Of a stretch of 64,000 nt of DNA, positions 38,645-47,422 are shown piece by piece (position 1 is the stretch's first letter; every line of letters starts with the position of its first letter). The stretch covers positions 1,984,001-2,048,000 of the forward strand of contig NZ_CP013377.1 in NCBI RefSeq assembly GCF_001718415.1, in the 5' to 3' direction. The notes under the pieces were generated by a model. The model was given only the letters and a program-made list of their open reading frames with translations, made no database searches and had not been told where the DNA came from. The DNA comes from Burkholderia pseudomultivorans. GTDB taxonomy: Bacteria > Pseudomonadota > Gammaproteobacteria > Burkholderiales > Burkholderiaceae. Both the position numbers and the translations under genes were made by a program.

Positions 38645-38779
38645 ACGGCACGCTGCTCGTCGACGGAAGGCACGCACTATCTCGGCCGCAAGGTCGGCAG
38701 CGGCAAGCTGCTCGTGCACCTCTATCAGTACTTCGACGGCGAATTCGAGCCAACCTGCAAGGATCGCGACCTGAAGTAA
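38645..38779 (+). pseudogene. Unidentified 3' gene fragment
   Basis: A short frame ending in TAA reads THYLGRKVGSGKLLVHLYQ followed by YFDGEFEPTCKDRDLK, a composition that looks like real protein rather than a GC-shadow. No start or ribosome site fits. It may be the tail of a lost gene; its ending somewhat resembles C termini of some transposases, but I cannot identify it. Confidence 0.3.
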
Positions 38780-38828
38780 GGCGGCGTGGCGTGCGCGCAC
38801 GCCCGCCAGATAGCGCCGCGCCGCCGCG

Positions 38829-39986
38829 TCACCACGCCTGCCGATAGATCGCCAGCGCGTCGGCCTCCGTCACCTCGCGCGGGTTGTTCACGAGCAGCCG
38901 CGTCTGCAGCATCGCGTCCGACGCCATCCTCGGCAGGTCGCCTTCGCCGATCCCGACCTCGCGCAGCGTACGCGGAATGCCGGTCGCGACGATCAGCCGA
39001 TCGATCTCGTCGATCAGCGCCTGCGTCCTCGCTTCGTCGCTGCCCGTCGCCGCCGGCGCGACGATCGCCGCGACTTCCGCATAGAGCGGCGCGGCGGCCG
39101 GCGCGTTGAAGCGCAGCACGTGCGGCAGCACGAGCGCATTCGACAGCCCGTGCGGCACATGGAAGATGCCGCCGACCGGATACGCGAGCGCATGCACGGC
39201 CGCCACCGGCGCATTCGCGAACGCCTGCCCCGCGAACATCGCGCCGACCAGCATCGCCTCGCGCGCGTGGCGGTCGCGGCCGTCGTCGCAGGCCGCGAGC
39301 AGGTTGCGCGACAGCAGCGTCAGCGCCTGGACGGCCAGCATGTCCGAGACCGGGTTCTTCAGCCGCGACGACGTATAGGCCTCGATCGCATGCACCATCG
39401 CGTCGATGCCGGTGGCGGCCGTCGCCGCGCGCGGCAGCCCGAGCGTCAGCTCGGCGTCGAGAATCGCGACGTCCGCGAACAGCTGCGGCGACACGACGCC
39501 CATCTTGCGCGCCTCGCCGACCGTGACGATCGACACGGCCGTCACCTCCGAACCGGTGCCGGCCGTGGTCGGCATCTGCACGAGCGGCAGCCGCGCGCTC
39601 GCGACCTTGTCGACGCCGTACATGTCGGCGAGCGGCTGCTGCCCCGGCGCGAGCACCGCGATCAACTTCGCGACGTCCATCGACGAACCGCCGCCAAGGC
39701 CGAGCACGATTTCCGCGTCGGCCGCGACGGCGCGCGCGGTCGCGTCGAGCACGACCTGTTCGGGCGGATCGGCGATCACGTCGTCGATCACGGTGACCTG
39801 CCAGCCGTGCGCGGCCAGGCTTTCGAGCGCGGGCGCGAGCACGCCGCTGCGATGCAGGAACGCATCGGTGACGACGCAAAGGCGCGCCAGCGCCGGAAAG
39901 CGCTCGCGCAGCAGCACGCCAAGCCGGCGCGCGGCGCCGAATTCGACGATCTGCGTCGGGACGGTACGGAATTGAAACGGGTTCAT
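38829..39986 (-). CDS. Iron-containing alcohol dehydrogenase
   Basis: A 385-residue NAD(P)-dependent group III alcohol dehydrogenase. The nucleotide motif is GLGGGSSMDVAKL, TTAGTGSEVT follows, and the metal ligands are in GIDAMVHAIEAYTS (Asp, His) and HALAYPVGGIFHVPHGLSNA (two His). It is the last gene of a seven-gene leftward operon and overlaps the preceding ABM gene by 4 nt (ATGA). In such a polyol operon it would oxidise or reduce a C3-C4 carbonyl or alcohol. Maleylacetate reductase-like activity cannot be excluded. Confidence 0.87.
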   Translation of the reverse strand: MNPFQFRTVPTQIVEFGAARRLGVLLRERFPALARLCVVTDAFLHRSGVLAPALESLAAHGWQVTVIDDVIADPPEQVVLDATARAVAADAEIVLGLGGGSSMDVAKLIAVLAPGQQPLADMYGVDKVASARLPLVQMPTTAGTGSEVTAVSIVTVGEARKMGVVSPQLFADVAILDAELTLGLPRAATAATGIDAMVHAIEAYTSSRLKNPVSDMLAVQALTLLSRNLLAACDDGRDRHAREAMLVGAMFAGQAFANAPVAAVHALAYPVGGIFHVPHGLSNALVLPHVLRFNAPAAAPLYAEVAAIVAPAATGSDEARTQALIDEIDRLIVATGIPRTLREVGIGEGDLPRMASDAMLQTRLLVNNPREVTEADALAIYRQAW

Positions 39987-40318
39987 CGGGCCTCTCCCGG
40001 GGGCGTCGCCGTGCCGGTGTCCGGCTGCACCATGAAGCGCGTCACGTCGCGGCGATCGAGCAACGGAATGATCGCCCCGACACCGATCCGCTGGAAATGC
40101 GGCGTTTCCCGATGCACGTCGAGCCCGTCCGCGTCCCTGTACCGTTCGAGGATCAGGATATGGTCGGGATCGTCCGGCGCGCGGAAATACGCGTAGTCGA
40201 GATTCTTCGGCTCCGCGCGCGTCGCCGGCGCGAGTTCGGCGAGCAGTTCGATCACGCGGTCGCCCTGGCCCGGCTTCGCGTAGTAATGCACGATGACCTG
40301 CAGATAAGGCTCGTTCAT
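39983..40318 (-). CDS. ABM-domain (antibiotic biosynthesis monooxygenase-like) protein
   Basis: A 111-residue dimeric alpha-beta barrel (ferredoxin-like) protein. LQVIVHYYAKPGQGDRVIELLAELAPATRAEPKNLDYAYFRAPDDPDHILILERYRD shows the ABM/YgiN pattern; HFQRIGVGAIIPLL completes it. Such proteins include quinol monooxygenases and cofactor-free small-molecule enzymes. Its stop/start ATGA overlap with the Fe-alcohol dehydrogenase gene implies translational coupling and a role in the same pathway. Exact activity unknown. Confidence 0.8.
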   Translation of the reverse strand: MNEPYLQVIVHYYAKPGQGDRVIELLAELAPATRAEPKNLDYAYFRAPDDPDHILILERYRDADGLDVHRETPHFQRIGVGAIIPLLDRRDVTRFMVQPDTGTATPPGEAR

Positions 40319-40352
40319 GCTGCACTCCCAGGAGGTGGATGAGATGCCGCCG

Positions 40353-40925
40353 TCACGACGGGTCGAGATTCCACAGCGCGCTGTCGCTGGTCGACACCGC
40401 GACCGCGCCGTGCCGGCGCGCGCTGCGCACGTCGTCCGCATTGCAGACGAAGCCCGACGCGACGATCGGCGGCAGCGCCTGCCGGTCGGCGTCGCCGAGA
40501 TGCGCGAGCATCGGCGCCGGCATCAGCTGCACGAGGTTCGGATCGCTCTGCTCGATCGCCTTCACGCTGCGCGGCCAGGTCGAACGGTCGGTCACGAAGA
40601 CTTTCTGCATCGTCATCAGCCCGGCGCGGTTCGCGCGCTGGATCGTCGCGACGCGCGTCGACACGACGCTCGCGACGCCGATATCGGCCAGATACTCGAC
40701 GCCGCCCTTGTCCTGCGAGAGCCCGTCGCAGCTGTCGATGTTGACGATCACGAACTTGCCGGCCCGCGCGAGCGCCGCGACGACCGCCTGCAGCCGGCGC
40801 AGGTCGACGTTCGCGACGATGCCGACCTCGGCCGCGCTGTCGACGAAGCGGTCGGCCTGCTCGGCGCCGTACAGCGTGGCGATGACGGGATGACGGGCGA
40901 GACGCGCGCCCAGCGACTTGTCCAT
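40353..40925 (-). CDS. GlpP-like glycerol-3-phosphate-responsive protein
   Basis: A 190-residue TIM-barrel-like protein of the GlpP family (glycerol uptake operon antiterminator), known from Firmicutes where it binds glycerol-3-phosphate and mRNA leader. Segments NVDLRRLQAVVAALARAGKFVIVNIDSCDGLSQDKGGVEYL and LMPAPMLAHLGDADRQALPPIVASGFV fit the family. It starts 5 bp after the FAD oxidase stop, inside an operon with FGGY kinase and GlpD. No leader terminator typical of Bacillus glp is obvious upstream of the operon, so its role here (antiterminator or enzyme) is uncertain. Confidence 0.8.
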   Translation of the reverse strand: MDKSLGARLARHPVIATLYGAEQADRFVDSAAEVGIVANVDLRRLQAVVAALARAGKFVIVNIDSCDGLSQDKGGVEYLADIGVASVVSTRVATIQRANRAGLMTMQKVFVTDRSTWPRSVKAIEQSDPNLVQLMPAPMLAHLGDADRQALPPIVASGFVCNADDVRSARRHGAVAVSTSDSALWNLDPS

Positions 40926-40930
40926 GGCGT

Positions 40931-42493
40931 TCAGCGGTCGACGTGCGGGCCGGTCTCGTCGCCGAGACCGAGCTTGCCGGGGTTGAGGATATGCGTCGGA
41001 TCGAGCGCGCGCTTCACCGCCTGCAATACCGGAAACGCAGTGCCCAGCGAATCGCGCATGTACGGCGAACGCAGCAGCCCGACGCCGTGGTGATGACTCA
41101 ACGCCGCATTGTATTGGATCAGCACCGCGTTCGCTGCGTCCCACGCGGCGCGATACCAGGCGGCCCGCTGCTCGACCGCGACGTCGCCGCGCAGCGAAAA
41201 ATACAGGCAGGCGCCGTCCGCATAGGCATGCGACTGGTGCGCGGAACCGGCCAGCGTGCCGGGCACCGCTTGCAGCGCGGCCACCACGTCGCGATAGATC
41301 GCCGCGAGATCGCGCCAGCGGCCGCACATCTCCAGCGTATCGGCGACGAAGCCCGGGCTGCGCTTGAAGCCTTCCGCGCTCTTGCCGGTCAGGTAACGCG
41401 TGTCGAGCCAGCGCTCGAAGATCGCGTCGCCGTCGAGCCGGCGCCCGTCCGCCTCGCACACCTGCGCGCTGATCGCCAGTACCGCGTCGACGAGCTCGCG
41501 CGCGCCTTCGTCGGCGATCAGCAACACGTTCGTATCGGGCAGCCCGAACTGCACGCCGCTTTCGAGCTCATCGTAGAGCCGCAGCGCCGCCGGGTTCGCG
41601 CCGCACTGCAGGATTTCGCGGCACGCATCGAGGCCGGCCGCGAAGGTGTCGAAGCCGTATGCGATCGCGCGTCCGTAATCGGGCAGCCGATGCAGCTTCA
41701 GGCGCGCGCGCACGATGATGCCGAGCGTGCCCTCGCTGCCGATGAACAGCTGCTGCAGGTCGGGGCCGACCGCCGCGCGCGAATAACCGCCGACGGTGAT
41801 CAGGCTGCCGTCCGCAAGCACGACGTCCATCCCGAACACCATGTCCTCGATCTTGCCGTAGCGCGTCGACAGCTGCCCGGCGCCGCGGCACGCGATCCAG
41901 CCGCCGATCGTGCTGATCCCGAACGACGACGGCCAGTGCCCCATCGTCAGCCCGTGCTCGCGCTGGATCGTTTCCTCGAACACGTCGCCGAACATGCCGG
42001 CCTCGACCTCGACGATCTGGCTCTGCGCATCGACGCCGATCAGCCGGTTCAGCGCGCACACGTCGAGCACGATGCCGCCGCGCACCGGCAGTGCCGCGCC
42101 CGTCACGTTGCTGCGGCCGGCCGACGCCGTCACCGGAATCGACGCCGCGTGCGCGATGCGCATCACGGCCTGCACCTGCTCTATCGTCGACACGCGCACG
42201 ACCACCGCATGCGGCGTCGCGGGACGGCCGGCCGTCTCCGTCACCATCGACGCGGCCCACCAGTCGCGCGTCCATGCGACGACGTCGGCAGGCTGCGTGA
42301 GCACTTCGTCGGCCGCCGCGCGCAGCGCGTCGACCTGCTGCGCCGACAGCGCGACCGGCGCGCGCTGCATGCCGGCCTCGACGGCCGCGCCGCCCGCCGC
42401 CGGCAGGTTCAGCGAATAAGGCGGCGGCGTATGCGAGCCGACGACGTAGTTGCCGCGGTTGTAGCCGCGCTTGATGGCTTCCTTGCTGATCAT
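40931..42493 (-). CDS. FAD-binding oxidase (AGPS/GlcD-like)
   Basis: A 520-residue flavoprotein with an FAD_binding_4 domain (SIPVTASAGRSNVTGAALPVRGG; GWIACRGAGQLSTRYGKIEDMV) and an FAD-oxidase C-terminal domain. The HHHG motif in ALSHHHGVGLLRS and the ending DPTHILNPGKLGLGD recall alkylglycerone-phosphate synthase and D-lactate/glycolate oxidase subunits. It overlaps the glpD stop by 4 nt (ATGA), with GGAG from the end of glpD as its ribosome site. In the operon it may oxidise a C3 hydroxyacid or handle alkyl-glycerol phosphate. Confidence 0.86.
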   Translation of the reverse strand: MISKEAIKRGYNRGNYVVGSHTPPPYSLNLPAAGGAAVEAGMQRAPVALSAQQVDALRAAADEVLTQPADVVAWTRDWWAASMVTETAGRPATPHAVVVRVSTIEQVQAVMRIAHAASIPVTASAGRSNVTGAALPVRGGIVLDVCALNRLIGVDAQSQIVEVEAGMFGDVFEETIQREHGLTMGHWPSSFGISTIGGWIACRGAGQLSTRYGKIEDMVFGMDVVLADGSLITVGGYSRAAVGPDLQQLFIGSEGTLGIIVRARLKLHRLPDYGRAIAYGFDTFAAGLDACREILQCGANPAALRLYDELESGVQFGLPDTNVLLIADEGARELVDAVLAISAQVCEADGRRLDGDAIFERWLDTRYLTGKSAEGFKRSPGFVADTLEMCGRWRDLAAIYRDVVAALQAVPGTLAGSAHQSHAYADGACLYFSLRGDVAVEQRAAWYRAAWDAANAVLIQYNAALSHHHGVGLLRSPYMRDSLGTAFPVLQAVKRALDPTHILNPGKLGLGDETGPHVDR

Positions 42494-44169
42494 CCGTTTT
42501 CTCCCATGAGGATGGCTTTTTCGAGTGCGACGGCGGCGACGTAGTCGCGCACCTGGCTGGCGACGGCCGCATCGGACAGGCCGAGCTCCGCCTTGAGGAT
42601 GGCGCCGACGCGCGGCGCCGCGCGCGCCGAAGCGTCGCGCGCCATCAGGCGCGCGCGCGTGCGGCGCGACAGCACGTCGTCGACGCTGCGCGCGAACTCG
42701 TGGCGCACCGCGTAGACCACTTCCGCTTCGCTGTACGGCAGCCCGTCGACGATCGGCGCGAGCAGCGACGGCGTCGCGTCGGCGATGTCGCTGACGAAGC
42801 GCGCCTCGGTGCCGTAGCGCTCGCCGAGATGCGCGGCAAGCCCGCCGGACGCGACGATCGCCTGCGCGTCGTAGCCGGCCGCGCCGAGCAGGTAGGCCGA
42901 TTTCGTGCGGCAGCGCGTGGCGCGGCCGAGCAGCCTGCCGACCGTATCGATGGTCTGCTCGGCCATGTGCCGCGACGTCGTCAGCTTGCCGCCGACGATC
43001 GTCACGAGCCCGTCCGATGCGACGCGGATCTCGTGATTGCGCTTCATCTCGATCGTCTTGCCGCCCGGCGGCCCGACCAGCGGCCGGCATCCGGCGATGC
43101 TGCCGACCACGTCGTCCGCGCACAGGTCGGTCTTCAGCGCGGAGCGCGCGCCTTCGAGCAGGAAATCGAGCTCGCGCCGCGTGCAGTGCACGTCGTCGAG
43201 ATCGCCGTCGTAGTCCTCGTCGGTCGTGCCGAGATACGACACGTTGCCCCAGCGCGTGATCGTCGCGCGCCGGTTACGGCCCGGCACCGGGATCGTCACC
43301 GTGCAGTCGTTGCGGATCTTCAGCCACGGAATCGCGACATGCACGCCCTTGGCGGGGCGCACCTGCAACGCCGACGCATCGCCGTTGCGCGCGCCGGTCC
43401 AGTCGCGCAGCCAGACGCCGGTCGCCATCACGACGACGCGCGCGCGCACGCGCCGCTCGCGTCCGTCCGCATGCACGATCGCACCGTCGACCTTGCCGTG
43501 GCCGTCGCGCGTCAGCGCGACGACGCGCGCATGGTTCGCGACCGCCGCGCCATGAAACGCAGCCGTGCGCACGAGGTTCAGCGTGAGCCGCGCATCGTCG
43601 ACGCGCGCGTCGAAATACATGAAGCCGCCGGTCAGCCAGGTTTCGTCGAAGGTCGGGCAATGCGACAGCACTTCCGCCTTGGTCAGCTTCTGGTGCAGGA
43701 TGCCCTCGCGCCAGCCGCCGGCGATGTCGTAGGTCCACAGCAGACTTTCGAAGGCCTTCGCAAGGCGCGGGTCGAACACGCCCTCGCGCTCCATCACCGG
43801 AAACAGGAACGGCAGCCGCTGCACCAGATGACGCGCGTTGCGCCGCAGACGCTGCCGTTCGAGCAGCGAATGGCGCACGAGCCCGAGATTGCCCTGCTCG
43901 ATGTAGCGCAGCCCGCCGTGCACCATCTTCGACGACTTCGACGACGTGCCGGACGCGAAGTCGCTCTTCTCGACGAGCGCGACGCGCAGCCCGCGCAGGC
44001 TCGCGTCGAGCGCCGCGTAGGCGCCCGTCACGCCGCCGCCGACGATCAGCACGTCGAATGCGTCGGTCTCGAGGCGCGCCAGATGGTCGTCGCGGTTCGC
44101 CCGCAGCGGCTCGGTGCCCGTCATGTCGGCCCGGTCTGCCCGGGGCTTTCTGGATGGCAGGAACATCAT
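42490..44169 (-). CDS. glpD: Glycerol-3-phosphate dehydrogenase-type flavoprotein
   Basis: A 559-residue membrane-associated FAD enzyme that oxidises glycerol-3-phosphate to dihydroxyacetone phosphate, passing electrons to quinone. The FAD motif is DVLIVGGGVTGAYAALDAS (~39-57), followed by SGTSSKSSKMVHGGLRYIEQG, and the DAO_C region closes with VGGKLTTSRHMAEQ and an Asp/Arg-rich C domain. GGAGA precedes the start. It is coupled by ATGA to the next gene. The kinase upstream is FGGY but not obviously GlpK, so the substrate could be another polyol phosphate (for example erythritol-type, as EryB is also GlpD-like). Confidence 0.87.
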   Translation of the reverse strand: MMFLPSRKPRADRADMTGTEPLRANRDDHLARLETDAFDVLIVGGGVTGAYAALDASLRGLRVALVEKSDFASGTSSKSSKMVHGGLRYIEQGNLGLVRHSLLERQRLRRNARHLVQRLPFLFPVMEREGVFDPRLAKAFESLLWTYDIAGGWREGILHQKLTKAEVLSHCPTFDETWLTGGFMYFDARVDDARLTLNLVRTAAFHGAAVANHARVVALTRDGHGKVDGAIVHADGRERRVRARVVVMATGVWLRDWTGARNGDASALQVRPAKGVHVAIPWLKIRNDCTVTIPVPGRNRRATITRWGNVSYLGTTDEDYDGDLDDVHCTRRELDFLLEGARSALKTDLCADDVVGSIAGCRPLVGPPGGKTIEMKRNHEIRVASDGLVTIVGGKLTTSRHMAEQTIDTVGRLLGRATRCRTKSAYLLGAAGYDAQAIVASGGLAAHLGERYGTEARFVSDIADATPSLLAPIVDGLPYSEAEVVYAVRHEFARSVDDVLSRRTRARLMARDASARAAPRVGAILKAELGLSDAAVASQVRDYVAAVALEKAILMGENG

Positions 44170-44187
44170 GCTGGTCGTTCTCCGTGC

Positions 44188-45729
44188 TTACGCATGAGCA
44201 AAATCGGCTGCGTGCGCCAGCTCGGACGCGATCCGCGCGTGCCATGCCGCGCGCCGCCGCTGCCGGCTGTCCGCATCGATCGACGGCTCGAACACGGCAT
44301 CGGTGACGAGCGTCGCGCAGGCCGCGTCGAGCGAATCCCACATCAGCCCGGACGCACCCGCGAGGAACGCCGCGCCGCGCAGGCTCGCGCGATCGCCTTC
44401 GCGGATCCGCCGCACCGGCACCCCGCTGACGTCGGCCTGGATCTGCAGCAGCGTGTCGCTGCCCGCGAGGCCGCCGCCGACGATCAGCTCGGACACGTCG
44501 GCCCGCGCGACCGCCTGGTTGGCTTCCATGCACGACGCGACCGAATGCGCGATGCCTTCCAGCACCGCATACGCGACTTCGGCCTGCGTCGTCGCGATCG
44601 AGATGCCCGACAGCAGCGCGCGGGCATTCGGCTCCATTCGCGGCACGCGCAAGCCCGTCAATGCCGGCACGAAGGTCACGCCGCGCGACGAATCCACGCT
44701 GCCCGCAAGCGTGCTGATCTGCGCCGGATCGTCGAACCAGTGCAGCTTCTCGCAGAGCCAGCGCAACGCGGAGCCGGTGGTCGCGACGAAGGTCTCGAGC
44801 GAGTAATGCGACACGCCGCCGTGCCGGCGCGCGGTCATCGCGAGCGTGCCGTCGTGCGCGTCGCCGGGCTCCGCCCGGCCGCCGACATCGGGCCGCATCG
44901 TGCCCGTCAGCAGATCGACGAAGCTGCCCGTGCCGTGCACGCACATCGCGTGGCCGCGCTCGACGCAGCCGAGGCCGATCGCGCCCGCAAACTGGTCGCC
45001 CGCGCATGCGAGGATCGGCACGTCGATGCCGAGCAGGTCGGCGCGCGTGCGGCCGAACGCGTCGGCGTCCTCGCGCAGCGCCGGCAGCAGCTCGCGCGGG
45101 AAACCCAGCGCATCGATCCAGCGGTCGAAATAGCGATGCTCGCCGAGCAGGTAGGCGCTCGCGGACGTCGCGTTCGTCGGCGTCGTCACGCACGCGCGCG
45201 CATCGGACAGATGCCACAGCAGCCAGGTGTCGATCGTGCCGAACGCGAGCCGGCCCGCGCGATGCGCGTCGGCCACCGGCTGCGCCGTACGCAGCTGGTG
45301 CACGGCCCACAGATACGGCGAACGCACACCGGCCGGCCGCCCGACGCGCGTCAGCAGCTCGCGGTCCCAGTCGGCTGCGAGCCGGTCGAGTTCGTCCGCG
45401 TGGCGCGTGTCCTGCCAGACCATCGCCGGCACCAGCGCGCGGCTGGTCTGCGTATCCCACAGCACGGCGGTCGCGCGTTGCGTCGCCAGCGCGAGCGCGA
45501 CGACATGCATGTGCTGTTCGCGCGCTTGCGCGAGCGTCGCGCGGCAAACTTCGAGCGTCTTGTCGAGGATCGCGTTCGCGTCCTGCTCGACGACGCCGGG
45601 TCGCGGGCTGTCGACCGACAGCGGCAGGTAGGCGAGGCACGACACGTGTCCGCTCGCGTCGACGAGCGCGGCGCGCGTGCCGGACGTGCCTTCGTCGATC
45701 GCGAGAATGGCGGTTCGGGATTCGGTCAT
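44188..45729 (-). CDS. FGGY carbohydrate/glycerol kinase
   Basis: A 513-residue ATP-dependent kinase of the FGGY family (glycerol, erythritol, xylulose kinases). The phosphate-1 motif is AIDEGTSGTRAALV at residues ~10-23. MVWQDTRHADEL fits the glycerol kinase pattern, and HAMCVHGTGSFVDLLTG and ISELIVGGGLAGSDTLLQIQADVSG-like C-terminal FGGY signature follow. The start at 45729 overlaps the MFS stop (ATGA). With GlpD directly downstream, it phosphorylates glycerol or a related polyol before oxidation. Confidence 0.87.
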   Translation of the reverse strand: MTESRTAILAIDEGTSGTRAALVDASGHVSCLAYLPLSVDSPRPGVVEQDANAILDKTLEVCRATLAQAREQHMHVVALALATQRATAVLWDTQTSRALVPAMVWQDTRHADELDRLAADWDRELLTRVGRPAGVRSPYLWAVHQLRTAQPVADAHRAGRLAFGTIDTWLLWHLSDARACVTTPTNATSASAYLLGEHRYFDRWIDALGFPRELLPALREDADAFGRTRADLLGIDVPILACAGDQFAGAIGLGCVERGHAMCVHGTGSFVDLLTGTMRPDVGGRAEPGDAHDGTLAMTARRHGGVSHYSLETFVATTGSALRWLCEKLHWFDDPAQISTLAGSVDSSRGVTFVPALTGLRVPRMEPNARALLSGISIATTQAEVAYAVLEGIAHSVASCMEANQAVARADVSELIVGGGLAGSDTLLQIQADVSGVPVRRIREGDRASLRGAAFLAGASGLMWDSLDAACATLVTDAVFEPSIDADSRQRRRAAWHARIASELAHAADFAHA

Positions 45730-47189
45730 CGCTGGGTTTTCTCGATGGCGGGTTTGAGGAGGGTCGACGTCGCGCGCGCATCGTCGTCGAAGTGCGGCGC
45801 GTCGGGTTCGTTGTCGGGATTGATCGTCGTGCGCGTCGGATCCCAGCGGATCGCGAAGCAGATCGCGCTCGCGACGCACGGCACGATCGCGAGGATCAGG
45901 AACGTGTGTTCGAGGCCGTAGCGTGCGCGAAACAGCGGAAACACCAGCAGCCCGAGCGCCGCGCCGATCGAGCCGAGCGCGCCGACGACGCCGTTCGCGC
46001 CCGCACGCAGCTCGCCGCGATACGACAGCGACGACAGGCTCTTGCCGTTCGCGCCGGGGCCGGCCGAGTGGAACAGGATGAACAGCGACGGCACGACGAC
46101 CGACAGCCAGAGCGGCATGCGCGCATGGAACAGCCCGAGCACGACCAGCATCGCGCAGACCGCCGCGAAGCCGAACGCCGATGCGCGCCGCAGGCCGACA
46201 CGGCGACCGACCGTCGACGACGAGAAGCCGCCGACGATCCCGAACAGGTTGAACACGAGCGCGCCGAGCGTCGCATAGACGAAGTCGGTGCCGAACAGCG
46301 CGGCACTGATCAGCGGCAGATACCAGCCGATCGCGAAATATTCGATCGACTGGCCGATCTGCACGGTCGCGGCGAGGATCGTGCGCGGCAGGTAGACGCC
46401 GCGAAAAATCAGCAGCAGGTTCGCGAGGCCCCGCCTGGCCGGATTGACAACCGGCGTGCGTTGATGCGCGGGCGCAGCGGCAAACGCCTGCCCGTAGATG
46501 CGCGTCATCGCGCGCGCCGCGTCGTCGAGCCGTTCCTTGCGCGCGAGCCAGATCGGGCTTTCGACGAGGAACGCGCATTGCAGCGCGAGAATCGCGATGC
46601 CGAACACGGCGGTAGCCGCGACCGAGTAGCGCCAGATCGAGTCGCCGACCTGCCACGAATGGAACAGCAGCGCGAGCAGCAGGTTCGAGCAGACCGCCGT
46701 GTACCACATGCCCTGCCACGTATTGAGCCGGCTCTTCAGGCGGGCCGGCGTGAATTCCGCGAGCATCGCCATCGCGATCGCGAAATCGATGCCGTAAGCC
46801 ATCCCGACGAAGAAGCGGCCGGCGAGGATCGTGTCGAAGTCCGGCGCGAACACCACCAGCAGCGCGCCGATCACCGACAGCACCTTCGCGGCGATCAGCG
46901 GCCGCACGCGCCCCCACCGGTCGGCCATCCAGCCGCCGATCGGGTTGAACGCGATCGCGACCCACGACGCGAACGAGGTCATCCACGCGACCTGCGCGGC
47001 CGACAGATGCAGTTCGCGCGTCATCGGCCCGAGGCCGGCGCTCAATGCCGAATTGGAAAATGCGTCGAGAAACAGCCCGCCGAGCGCCAGCCACCAGATG
47101 AGGCCCGCTCTGCCCGCGATACCGGGGCGTGCGTCGAGGAACGAGATGACGTCTTCAATGCCATGAAGCTTGACCGCGATCGTTTGCAC
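45726..47189 (-). CDS. MFS transporter of the polyol operon
   Basis: A 487-residue, 12-helix transporter of the sugar-porter-like/metabolite:H+ symporter group. Motif A is GGWMADRWGRVRPLIAAKVL and the helix-4 motif is GRFFVGMAYGIDFAIAMAMLAEFTPARLKSRLN, typical of sugar/aromatic acid porters. A GTG start at 47189 is proposed: GGAGG lies 7-8 nt upstream, while ATG codons further up have none. It is first in the seven-gene operon, so it probably brings in the polyol. A 7-bp inverted repeat lies 60-90 bp upstream. Confidence 0.82.
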   Translation of the reverse strand: MQTIAVKLHGIEDVISFLDARPGIAGRAGLIWWLALGGLFLDAFSNSALSAGLGPMTRELHLSAAQVAWMTSFASWVAIAFNPIGGWMADRWGRVRPLIAAKVLSVIGALLVVFAPDFDTILAGRFFVGMAYGIDFAIAMAMLAEFTPARLKSRLNTWQGMWYTAVCSNLLLALLFHSWQVGDSIWRYSVAATAVFGIAILALQCAFLVESPIWLARKERLDDAARAMTRIYGQAFAAAPAHQRTPVVNPARRGLANLLLIFRGVYLPRTILAATVQIGQSIEYFAIGWYLPLISAALFGTDFVYATLGALVFNLFGIVGGFSSSTVGRRVGLRRASAFGFAAVCAMLVVLGLFHARMPLWLSVVVPSLFILFHSAGPGANGKSLSSLSYRGELRAGANGVVGALGSIGAALGLLVFPLFRARYGLEHTFLILAIVPCVASAICFAIRWDPTRTTINPDNEPDAPHFDDDARATSTLLKPAIEKTQR

Positions 47190-47250
47190 AATCGGCCTCC
47201 GTATATTTGTTCTGTAAGAGGCTCGACATTGCAGATGCGATCGACGCAAG

Positions 47251-47277
47251 AAGAGACCATCCTACAGATAGTCTCTT
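47251..47277. promoter_or_regulatory. Inverted repeat upstream of the polyol operon
   Basis: AAGAGAC and GTCTCTT are separated by 13 nt in an AT-richer stretch 62 bp before the MFS start. It could be an operator for a transcription factor encoded elsewhere, since no regulator gene is next to the operon. Confidence 0.4.
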
Positions 47278-47422
47278 ATCTAGATCTGCCCGCGCAATTT
47301 ACGGCGGAGGTCGTGGGCGTGTCAAGCGCGATAGGTTGTGCGATGCAGCGAGCGGCGTGCGGTCGGATTGCACGATCGTTGCGCGCACAACTTCACGGGC
47401 AGGCGACCGCATCCGTGCGCGC

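Noticed and set aside
43274..45781. An 835-codon minus-strand open frame overlapping glpD and the kinase
   Set aside because: Low-complexity Arg/Ala composition, and it overlaps two well-supported genes in another frame.
42700..45921. A 1073-codon plus-strand open frame
   Set aside because: Antisense shadow of the polyol operon; its length reflects GC bias only.
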